Positions 1-4,454 of a stretch of DNA of 5,240 nucleotides are shown in pieces. Under the pieces are notes generated by a model. That model saw only the letters and a program-made list of their open reading frames with translations, was not told the origin of the DNA and searched no databases. Every line of letters begins with the position of its first letter. The first letter of the stretch is position 1. The translations under genes and the position numbers were made by a program. This stretch comes from Candidatus Nealsoniibacteriota bacterium (lineage in GTDB: Bacteria; Patescibacteriota; Minisyncoccia; Minisyncoccales; RBG-13-42-11): assembly GCA_003556525.1 (NCBI GenBank), contig PWRH01000023.1, positions 1-5,240 on the forward strand. Direction: 5' to 3'.

Positions 1-5
1 ATATT

Positions 6-986
6 ATGAAAAATGAAACAAAACAAAAAATAATAAATTATCTTAAAAAAAATAAGCAGGCCAGCGGGGCAGAACTTGCTGATTTTTTAGATATTAGCGA
101 TAGAGCAATAAGAAAACAGCTTAAAAATCTTTTAGACGAAGGCATTGTTTATAAAATAGGCAAACCGCCAAAAGTGTTTTATTTAATTAAAGAAAAAGCA
201 GCTCACAGAGCAGACGCTTTCTTTTCTTTCGACGAAAGTAAAAGAAAAATTATTGAAGAGAATTATTTAATAATAACTCCCGGTGGTGAAAGAAAAGAAG
301 GGATGGAAGGGTTTATTTATTGGTGTAATAAAAATAATTTGGATGTTAAAAGGGCGGTTGATGATTATATTAAAACTTTTAAAAAGTATGATAATTATAA
401 AAAGAAAGGAGTTATTACAGGAAATGATAAATTTCAAAATACTTTTAAGAAAGTTTTTTTGGATAATGTCTATTATCTGGATTTTTATAGTATTGAAAGG
501 TTCGGAAAAACAAAGCTTGGCCAACTGCTTCTTTATGGAAAACAGAGCGGGAATAAAAAAATAATTAAAGAGATTATAGAAATAATTAGGCCCAAAATAG
601 AGAGAATAATTAAAATGCATAAAATTGATGCAGTTGGCTTTATTCCTTGGACAGTGAAAAGAGAAATACAAATTATGCGTGAACTTGAAAAGGGGTTGAA
701 GTTAAATAAGGGAAGAATAAAAATAGAAAAAGTTAAAACAGAAATAACTGTTCCTCAGAAAACATTAAGCAAGCTTGGCGATAGAATTGAAAATGCAGAA
801 AAAACCATTATTTTGACTGAAAATGTAAAATATAAAAACATTTTACTTATAGATGATGCAGTTGGTTCCGGGGCAACAATGAATGAAACAGCCAAGCAGA
901 TTAAGGATAAAAAAATAGCAAAAAAAGTAGTGGGAATAGCAATAACAGGAAGCTTTAAAGGGTTTGATGTGATTAGCGAAGTTTAG
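6..986 (+). CDS. Winged-helix DNA-binding domain fused to a ComF-like phosphoribosyltransferase
   Basis: This 326-residue protein has two recognisable parts. Residues about 5-60 form a DeoR/ArsR-style winged helix, with a recognition-helix region around ISDRAIRKQLKNLLDEGIV. The C-terminal third is a type I phosphoribosyltransferase. Its PRPP loop is ILLIDDAVGSGAT at residues 279-291, with the acidic pair D283-D284. Upstream of the loop are ComF-like pieces: IPWTVKREIQ, and PQKTLSKLGDRIENA, which resembles the Q-x-x-LS-x-x-x-R-x-x-N motif of ComF. The middle (about 80-200) is lysine-rich and I do not recognise it. The family suggests PRPP or nucleotide binding. Joining this to a DNA-binding domain recalls the Bacillus PurR layout, so a nucleotide-responsive regulator is a reasonable inference; an enzyme acting in DNA uptake or base salvage is the alternative. 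The ATG at 6 has no visible Shine-Dalgarno, and the frame is open to the window edge, so a slightly earlier start cannot be excluded. The stop is TAG. Confidence 0.85.
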   Translation: MKNETKQKIINYLKKNKQASGAELADFLDISDRAIRKQLKNLLDEGIVYKIGKPPKVFYLIKEKAAHRADAFFSFDESKRKIIEENYLIITPGGERKEGMEGFIYWCNKNNLDVKRAVDDYIKTFKKYDNYKKKGVITGNDKFQNTFKKVFLDNVYYLDFYSIERFGKTKLGQLLLYGKQSGNKKIIKEIIEIIRPKIERIIKMHKIDAVGFIPWTVKREIQIMRELEKGLKLNKGRIKIEKVKTEITVPQKTLSKLGDRIENAEKTIILTENVKYKNILLIDDAVGSGATMNETAKQIKDKKIAKKVVGIAITGSFKGFDVISEV

Positions 987-1055
987 GTCAAACCGTTTAT
1001 TCAAAGCTTTCGGGGTAGGCGCTATCTATTTTTCAGGGCACAAAGAATAATAAGT

Positions 1056-1083
1056 TTGACAAAAGTTTATTTTAAGTTAAACT
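1056..1083 (+). promoter_or_regulatory. Candidate promoter of the toxin-antitoxin operon
   Basis: A consensus -35 box TTGACA lies at 1056-1061. Sixteen bases further on, TAAACT at 1078-1083 matches the -10 consensus at four of six positions. The -10 box is weak and was chosen by spacing; CATAAT at 1093-1098 is a better hexamer but too far from this -35. The proposed -10 lies inside a 29-bp palindrome, as expected for an autorepressed toxin-antitoxin promoter. Confidence 0.5.
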
Positions 1084-1093
1084 TAAGATAAAC
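1065..1093. promoter_or_regulatory. 29-bp palindrome, likely operator of the toxin-antitoxin operon
   Basis: The two halves are GTTTAT at 1065-1070 plus TTAAGTT at 1072-1078, and AACTTAA at 1080-1086 plus ATAAAC at 1088-1093. They are arranged symmetrically around A1079. Of 14 base pairs per half, only T1071/G1087 breaks symmetry. The palindrome sits between the -35 box and the antitoxin start at 1123 and covers the likely -10 region. Phd/YefM antitoxins are known to repress their own operons by binding palindromes at the promoter, with the toxin as co-repressor, so this is the natural operator. The same sequence would fold into a hairpin in RNA, but no U-tract follows it. Confidence 0.7.
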
Positions 1094-1122
1094 ATAATAA
1101 TAAGTTAAAACAAATTAAAAAA

Positions 1123-1341
1123 ATGGAAAAATTTATTGGATTAAAAGAATTGCGTCAAAACATGGAAAAACATATAAAGCGCATTAAAAAGGGCGAGAGC
1201 TTGATTATAATGCGCAGATCTACTCCTTTATTTAAAATTTCTCCCATTGAAGATGAGTCAGAGGAATGGGAGGAAGTTGTTGATTTTACAAAAATCAAAA
1301 AAGGCGGGGTGGATATAAAAGATATCCTTTCCCGTATTTAA
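1123..1341 (+). CDS. Phd/YefM-family antitoxin
   Basis: This 72-residue protein resembles the Phd/YefM antitoxin family in its N-terminal half. The opening IGLKELRQNMEKHIKRIKKG is the usual start, where an early 'LR' helix leads into the DNA-binding and dimer fold. It continues with ESLIIMRRSTPLFKI, the typical 'G-x-x-hydrophobic-x-x-x-R-x-x-P-hydrophobic' stretch. Residues 43-72 are acidic at first (EDESEEWEEVVDF), then end in a short helix. This is the part that in the family folds on the toxin and neutralises it. The gene begins 30 bases after the palindrome at 1065-1093 and ends one base before the toxin start. That order, antitoxin first and toxin second, is normal for the type. No Shine-Dalgarno precedes the ATG. 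The length is slightly short for the family (about 75-90 residues). Confidence 0.85.
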   Translation: MEKFIGLKELRQNMEKHIKRIKKGESLIIMRRSTPLFKISPIEDESEEWEEVVDFTKIKKGGVDIKDILSRI

Positions 1342-1342
1342 T

Positions 1343-1588
1343 ATGACAGATAAGATTAAAAAGGTATTAAGGAGGCTGGTAGAAAAAGAAAGAAAAATAG
1401 TAAAAGATATTCTCGAAAATATAGAAAAAGAAAATCTCAAGGGTTTAAATATCAAAAAATTAAAGGGTTATGATGATATTTTTCGTGTTCGTAAAAGAGG
1501 TATTCGTATTATTTTTAAAAAAACCGGTAAAAATATTTTTGTCCTTTCTATTGAAAGAAGGTCAAGCAAGACATATAAAAATTTGTAA
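1343..1588 (+). CDS. RelE/ParE-superfamily toxin
   Basis: The 81-residue basic protein follows the antitoxin after one base, so translation is probably coupled; no Shine-Dalgarno is visible. The layout fits the RelE/ParE fold: two N-terminal helices (residues 3-30), then a sheet reading LKGYDDIFRVRKRGIRIIF (40-58), then NIFVLSIERRSSKTY (64-78). By position, R55 of RIIF, R72/R73 and Y78 match the conserved basic and tyrosine residues that RelE-type ribosome-dependent mRNA nucleases use. R48 and R50 add positive charge. This makes an mRNA interferase more likely than a gyrase-poisoning ParE, though the superfamily cannot be split safely by eye. The protein looks full length with no frameshift, so the pair may be active. 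Expression should be governed by the promoter and palindrome upstream of the antitoxin. Confidence 0.8.
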   Translation: MTDKIKKVLRRLVEKERKIVKDILENIEKENLKGLNIKKLKGYDDIFRVRKRGIRIIFKKTGKNIFVLSIERRSSKTYKNL

Positions 1589-1685
1589 ATCCTGAAAAAA
1601 AAATAAAAAATAAAGCCGAAATTTTTTTAAATTTTTAAGCTAAGCTGAAAAAAGCAGACTCGAATTATTTCAACATATTCAGGAC

Positions 1686-1703
1686 AGCCCACTCGGGTTT
1701 TTT
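1686..1703 (+). terminator. Possible weak terminator after the toxin-antitoxin operon
   Basis: A short hairpin AGCCC (1686-1690) / GGGTT (1695-1699), with loop ACTC and one G-U pair, runs into six T residues at 1698-1703. The stem is short, so termination would be weak. It lies about 100 bases past the toxin stop. A second hairpin at 1724-1750 may be the real end. Confidence 0.35.
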
Positions 1704-1723
1704 ATTAAGAAACACAATCGCAT

Positions 1724-1750
1724 ATCACCTTTTAACAGAGGTGGTTTTTT
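1724..1750 (+). terminator. Rho-independent terminator (shared GGTGG hairpin family)
   Basis: ATCACC at 1724-1729 pairs with GGTGGT at 1740-1745 through one G-U pair. The loop bases T1730-T1732 can also pair with A1737-A1739. Six T residues follow at 1745-1750. It lies between the toxin-antitoxin operon and the DUF5320 promoter, and its right arm CAGAGGTGGTTTTT is identical to that of the hairpin at 2496-2530. Confidence 0.65.
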
Positions 1751-1759
1751 GCTTGTTTA

Positions 1760-1788
1760 TTGACAAAATATAGTTATGGGTGTATATT
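1760..1788 (+). promoter_or_regulatory. Sigma70-type promoter for the DUF5320 gene
   Basis: TTGACA at 1760-1765 and TATATT at 1783-1788 are separated by exactly 17 bases, making this the best promoter in the window. It follows directly after a terminator, which supports a new transcription unit. The start site would be near 1795, giving a leader of about 60 bases. That leader contains AGAGG (1795-1799) and CCTCT (1823-1827), able to form a small 5' hairpin. Confidence 0.75.
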
Positions 1789-1857
1789 CATAATAGAGGG
1801 GAGATAATAATAAAAGGTCGTTCCTCTCACTAATAAAAATTAATTATTATAAAAATT

Positions 1858-2097
1858 ATGCCAAAACAAAACGGAACCGGGCCTTGGGGAATGGGAGCAG
1901 GTGCAGGCTGGGGTTTAGGTCCTTGCGGAATGGGTTTTAGACGGGGATTTGGTCGTGGATTTGGTAGATTCTGGAGATTTGGTTCGGAAATTAGACCAAA
2001 TGATGAGAAGCAAATGCTAGAAGAGGAAGCTAAGATTTTAGAAGAAGATTTGAACTGTATTAAAGAGCGCCTTTCTGAACTCGATGCCCAAAAATAA
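1858..2097 (+). CDS. DUF5320-family Gly/Arg-rich coiled-coil protein
   Basis: The 79-residue protein opens with the MP-x-x-x-GTGP-x-GMG signature of DUF5320, then a Gly/Arg/Phe/Trp-rich stretch to residue 42 with a lone cysteine at C23. Residues 50-77 are acidic with heptad spacing (MLEEEAKILEEDLNCIKERL), indicating a coiled coil and probably an oligomer. C67 lies inside this helix. The family has no settled function. Small DUF5320 proteins are commonly found near DUF134 and iron-molybdenum-cofactor-type (NifX/NifB-like) genes in anaerobes; only the DUF134 partner is present here. The glycine/arginine stretch could bind nucleic acid or a metal centre, but nothing in the sequence decides this. 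The gene has its own promoter at 1760-1788 and no Shine-Dalgarno. Its TAA stop overlaps the base of the hairpin at 2096-2150. Confidence 0.8.
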   Translation: MPKQNGTGPWGMGAGAGWGLGPCGMGFRRGFGRGFGRFWRFGSEIRPNDEKQMLEEEAKILEEDLNCIKERLSELDAQK

Positions 2098-2150
2098 AGA
2101 AGGCCGAGAGCCCAGCCTTTCTTTTTAGAAAGGCTGGGAGTGCCTTCTTT
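2096..2150 (+). terminator. Large two-part hairpin between DUF5320 and DUF134, possible terminator or processing site
   Basis: An inner stem of 12 perfect pairs, CCCAGCCTTTCT (2111-2122) with its complement at 2127-2138, closes a 4-base loop TTTT. An outer stem of 9 perfect pairs, AAAGAAGGC (2096-2104) with GCCTTCTTT (2142-2150), encloses it. They are separated by an asymmetric internal loop of 6 and 3 bases. The outer stem begins within the DUF5320 stop codon. There is no clean U-tract after it (TTTGGGATAAC follows), so full termination is doubtful. A partial terminator, or a stabiliser of the upstream message's 3' end, is equally likely. Confidence 0.55.
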
Positions 2151-2189
2151 GGGATAACAATATCATTAAATTTTAATATTTTCAATTCT

Positions 2190-2465
2190 ATGCCAAGACC
2201 AAGACTTTGCAGAAGAATAAGGTTTGACCCGAATATTACTTATTTTAAGCCTCAAGGAGTACCTATGAGGAATCTTAAGATTGTAGAACTTACGACCGAG
2301 GAAGTGGAATCATTTCGTTTGCGGCACATTAACGATTTGGAACAGAAATCAGCAGCTGAAAAAATGAATACTTCCCAAAGTACTTATCAAAGAATTTTGT
2401 ATTCTTCATATAAGAAAATTGCTGATGCTTTAATAAATGGTAAGGCAATAAAGATAATAAAATAA
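2190..2465 (+). CDS. DUF134-family helix-turn-helix protein
   Basis: The 91-residue protein begins MPRPRLCRRIRF, then NITYFKPQGVPM, both signatures of DUF134. The conserved cysteine is C7. Residues about 35-72 (LTTEEVESFRLRHINDLEQKSAAEKMNTSQSTYQRIL) form a helix-turn-helix resembling sigma70 region 4, where the E-A-x-R-L segment is followed by a 'QxxAAExM-x-x-S-x-x-TxxRIL' DNA-reading unit. The family is presumed to be DNA-binding and regulatory, but its targets are not established. It follows DUF5320 by 92 bases with the strong hairpin between them, and no separate promoter is convincing, so it may be expressed by read-through. The start TCT-ATG lacks a Shine-Dalgarno. Length is near the lower end for the family (about 90-110). 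Regulation of the adjacent DUF5320 gene is a plausible but unproven role. Confidence 0.88.
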   Translation: MPRPRLCRRIRFDPNITYFKPQGVPMRNLKIVELTTEEVESFRLRHINDLEQKSAAEKMNTSQSTYQRILYSSYKKIADALINGKAIKIIK

Positions 2466-2495
2466 ATTGAATAGTGGGCAACAGGCTAATCAGGC

Positions 2496-2530
2496 AAAAC
2501 CACCCTTCAGCAGAGGTGGTTTTTGTTTTT
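2496..2530 (+). terminator. Rho-independent terminator after DUF134 (GGTGG hairpin family)
   Basis: AAAACCACC (2496-2504) pairs perfectly over 9 bases with GGTGGTTTT (2515-2523) across the 10-base loop CTTCAGCAGA. A T-rich tail runs to 2532. This is the clearest member of the three-copy hairpin family and ends the DUF5320-DUF134 unit 30 bases past the DUF134 stop. Confidence 0.85.
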
Positions 2531-2561
2531 TTATAAATGAAATAAATTTTTTAAATTATTG

Positions 2562-2586
2562 TATAATATAGTATAGGTAAACTATA
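2562..2586 (+). promoter_or_regulatory. Candidate promoter and inverted repeat ahead of the ECF sigma gene
   Basis: A perfect -10 hexamer TATAAT lies at 2562-2567, with no convincing -35 at the right distance. Overlapping its end, TATAGT (2567-2572) and ACTATA (2581-2586) form an inverted repeat with an 8-base spacer. This could be a binding site for a regulator just after the start site. The stretch is very AT-rich, so chance is a real alternative. Confidence 0.45.
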
Positions 2587-2599
2587 GAAAAAGAAACAA

Positions 2600-3157
2600 A
2601 TGAAAATGGAAGATAAAACCGACGAAGAGCTGGTTCAGCTTGTTTTAGACAATAAAACAGAAGTTTTTGGCGTGCTTGCCAAGCGCTACGAAAAAAAATT
2701 ATTAAGATATGGAAGAAAGTTTTTATATAATTATGAGAACATTGAAGATGCGGTGCAAAATGTTTTTATCAAGGCATATGTTAATATTAGAGGGTTTGAT
2801 ATTAAAAAAAAGTTTTCATCATGGATTTATAGGATTGCCCACAATGAGTTTATAAACCTTGTTAAGAAGAAAAAAAAAGAACCATTTCTTTTTTTTAACC
2901 CGGATACCATTTTTTCTTTTGCCGGCAAGGATAATTTTCTAAAAGAAATTGAAAGAGAAGAAGAAAAAGAAGAGATAGAAAATCATTTGAACAAATTGAA
3001 AATAAAATATCGCGAACCATTGGTACTTTATTATTTTGAAGAAAAGGATTATCAGGAGATTTCCGATATTTTAGAAATTCCTGTTTCCACAGTAGGTACA
3101 AGATTAAAAAGGGGCCGAAATGAAATTAAAAAATTATTATATGAAAAAAGAAAATAA
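2600..3157 (+). CDS. ECF (group 4) RNA polymerase sigma factor
   Basis: At 185 residues with only regions 2 and 4, this is a typical ECF sigma factor. Region 2 spans about 20-90. It includes the core-binding segment ENIEDAVQNVFIKAYVNI and the -10-reading segment FSSWIYRIAHNEFINLVKK. Region 4 spans about 126-182. It includes LKIKYREPLVLYYFEEKDYQ and the helix-turn-helix EISDILEIPVSTVGTRLKRG, which reads the -35 element. The linker (91-125) is highly charged. It contains a lysine run encoded by nine A residues, followed closely by eight T residues, a hairpin-capable feature. The factor would redirect RNA polymerase to its own promoter set. The overlapping downstream membrane protein is its likely partner. 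The ATG at 2600 was chosen; a second ATG at 2606 differs by two residues. No Shine-Dalgarno is seen. Its targets cannot be read from this window with confidence. Confidence 0.93.
   Translation: MKMEDKTDEELVQLVLDNKTEVFGVLAKRYEKKLLRYGRKFLYNYENIEDAVQNVFIKAYVNIRGFDIKKKFSSWIYRIAHNEFINLVKKKKKEPFLFFNPDTIFSFAGKDNFLKEIEREEEKEEIENHLNKLKIKYREPLVLYYFEEKDYQEISDILEIPVSTVGTRLKRGRNEIKKLLYEKRK
2871..2896 (+). repeat. Intragenic A/T inverted repeat in the sigma factor linker
   Basis: A run of eight A followed by GAA (2871-2881) pairs perfectly over 11 bases with TTC followed by eight T (2886-2896) across the loop CCAT. It codes in frame for lysines, then E-P-F-L-F-F. It could fold in the message or act as a homopolymer slippage site, but AT-rich coding of Lys and Phe may explain it. 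Confidence 0.5.
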
Positions 3158-3881
3158 TGAAAACTTAATAAGCCAAAAGGTTGTTTCCAAGATTGAAAAG
3201 GGCGAACTGAAGATGAAGCCCAGAGTATATTTTATTGTAAAAACAATTTTGATTGTTGGTTTATTGATATTGGCTTTTTTACTTGCCCTATATTTTAGCA
3301 GTCTGATTATTTTTGTTTTAAGAATAAACGATATTTTTCTTTTTCACGGAATGGGATTTCAGGTAATTAGAAATATTCTTTTATCTTTTCCCTGGTATCT
3401 TGTTTTTCTGGTAGTCGGTTTGGTTATTTTGGTTGAGGTTGTTGCAAAGAGATTTAATTTTATTTACAGAAAACCGCTTATTGCTTCTTTACTTATAATT
3501 ATAATCTTAGTTTTTTTAAGCAGTTTTCTAATCGAAAAATCATCGCTACATCATTCATTTTTCAGATTAGCGGAGCAGGAAAGACTGCCTTTAGCCGGCA
3601 GAATGTATAGGGATCTGGGTAACCTGGAAATTGAAAATGTTTATTTCGGTAAAATTTTAGGAGAAAAAGATAATTTATGGATAATGGAGCTTGATAGCGG
3701 GGAAGAAGTTAGCTTGAAAATAACGGAAAAAATAAGGGGTAGGCGAGCTTTTTCAGAAATAGAGCAAGGAAGTAAGGTCATTGTGGTTGGTGAATTAGAA
3801 GAGGGATCAATAGACGTTGAAAGCTTTAAAAGAATTGAGAGAAGATTTAGAAACTATAAAGAAAGGCCAAATGAAAGATAA
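3141..3881 (+). CDS. Three-helix membrane protein with OB-like C-terminal domain, candidate anti-sigma or co-sensor
   Basis: The gene overlaps the end of the sigma factor gene, so the two are translationally linked. From the ATG at 3141 it encodes 246 residues. A cytoplasmic N-terminus (1-33) carries the segment SKIEKGELKMKPRVYF. Three hydrophobic helices follow at about 34-60, 79-101 and 112-131, which places the C-terminus outside the membrane. Residues about 150-235 look beta-rich (ENVYFGKILGE, LWIMELDSGEEVSLKI, GSKVIVVGELEEGSIDVESF) and recall OB-fold or DUF5666-like domains; this is a visual resemblance only. I recognise the arrangement of ECF sigma plus such a protein as recurrent in Parcubacteria, and position suggests a membrane anchor that restrains the sigma factor. 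No ZAS zinc motif (HxxxCxxC) is present, so it is not a classical zinc anti-sigma. An earlier in-frame ATG at 3120, preceded by AAGGGG, would add seven residues. Confidence 0.8.
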   Translation: MKKENNENLISQKVVSKIEKGELKMKPRVYFIVKTILIVGLLILAFLLALYFSSLIIFVLRINDIFLFHGMGFQVIRNILLSFPWYLVFLVVGLVILVEVVAKRFNFIYRKPLIASLLIIIILVFLSSFLIEKSSLHHSFFRLAEQERLPLAGRMYRDLGNLEIENVYFGKILGEKDNLWIMELDSGEEVSLKITEKIRGRRAFSEIEQGSKVIVVGELEEGSIDVESFKRIERRFRNYKERPNER

Positions 3882-3947
3882 ATTCGATTTTTTTGTATTG
3901 ATATATAGAAAGGTCGAAATTGAAAATTAAAAATCAAAGATAAAAAA

Positions 3948-4274
3948 ATGACTAAAAAAATAATTATCGGAACAATGCTTTTATCAGGGATTGTCTTTTT
4001 GTCAGCAGGGTCTATTTTCGCTTCCGAAGAAGCAAAGCCATGGGGGTCAATGATAAGGTTTAGGGGCGGAGATGAGTTGTCCGCTCAAGATTCAGAAATG
4101 TCGAAAGAAGTCTTTCACGCCTATAGAAATGAAAACAGGGAGCAGCATAGAGAGGCTAGAATGGAGGCAAGGCAAGAAAGATTAACGGCAGCTGTTGAAA
4201 GCGGATGTATTACAGAGGAAGAAATGGCAGCCAGAATGCAAACAAGAAAAGGAAGATTTGCAGAGAATAAATAA
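3948..4274 (+). CDS. Small exported helical protein of unknown function
   Basis: The 108-residue protein has a clear signal peptide: MTKK, then a hydrophobic core (IIIGTMLLSGIVFLSAGSIF), with cleavage most likely after A25. The mature part is hydrophilic and charged. Residues 53-80 (KEVFHAYRNENREQHREARM onward) form a long amphipathic helix rich in Arg, Glu, Gln and two His. Residues 81-100 (TAAVESGCITEEEMAARMQ) form a second helical unit with a lone C87. The 'AAVESG-x-ITEEE' element is common in small secreted Gram-positive and CPR proteins and vaguely recalls Spy/CpxP-like or DUF2680-like helical proteins, but I cannot assign a family. It lies 66 bases after the membrane protein with no terminator between, so it probably belongs to the sigma operon. 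That would make it an output or periplasmic modulator of the sensing unit. No Shine-Dalgarno is visible. Confidence 0.75.
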   Translation: MTKKIIIGTMLLSGIVFLSAGSIFASEEAKPWGSMIRFRGGDELSAQDSEMSKEVFHAYRNENREQHREARMEARQERLTAAVESGCITEEEMAARMQTRKGRFAENK

Positions 4275-4294
4275 TAGACAACCATTATTTCAAA

Positions 4295-4328
4295 AACAAA
4301 AAGCGCTTTTTCAGGGGCGTTTTTTGTT
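4295..4328 (+). terminator. Strong rho-independent terminator of the sigma operon
   Basis: AACAAAAAGCGC (4295-4306) pairs with GCGTTTTTTGTT (4317-4328) over 12 positions with one G-U pair; two further T-G pairs can close the loop. The six-T run at 4320-4325 forms the right side of the stem. The left arm's A-run makes it potentially bidirectional. It lies 20 bases past the exported protein's stop. Confidence 0.8.
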
Positions 4329-4378
4329 ATTAAACAATTTTTAACGTCATCCTCCCTTTGTGGTTCCATAAAAAAAAT

Positions 4379-4407
4379 AACTGTCTTTCGGCAAAGGTGG
4401 TTTTTTT
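4379..4407 (+). terminator. Second terminator-like hairpin (GGTGG family, third copy)
   Basis: AACTGTCTTT (4379-4388) pairs with AAAGGTGGTT (4393-4402) over 10 positions, three of them G-U, closing the tetraloop CGGC. Seven T residues follow at 4401-4407. The right arm matches the hairpins at 1724 and 2496 while the left arm differs. It stands in tandem with the terminator at 4295-4328, and no gene lies between them. Confidence 0.6.
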
Positions 4408-4454
4408 ATAATATTTTGATAAAATAAAATAATATAAATTAATCAAACAAATTT

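Noticed and set aside
283..564. Forward open frame of 93 codons in another frame of the first gene
   Set aside because: Fully inside the PRTase-fusion gene, with no recognisable family and no start signal; a shadow frame.
267..671. Reverse-strand open frame of 134 codons within the first gene
   Set aside because: It lies opposite a gene with recognisable domains. Its composition (Phe, Ile, Asn-rich) is the expected complement of Lys/Glu-rich AT-rich coding, and no family is recognisable.
987..1055. Terminator after the first gene (GCTT/AGGC hairpin near 1004-1020)
   Set aside because: The stem is only four pairs and the following T-run is displaced, so the evidence is too weak to list.
1589..1723. 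Possible tRNA or small structured RNA in the gap after the toxin (GACTCGAA resembles a T-loop)
   Set aside because: No cloverleaf arms or acceptor stem could be paired around it; only short weak hairpins are present. Apart from the weak terminator at 1686-1703, I see nothing in it.
4121..4369. Reverse-strand open frame covering the exported protein's 3' half and a terminator
   Set aside because: It crosses a strong terminator and lies opposite a gene with a clear signal peptide; no family features.
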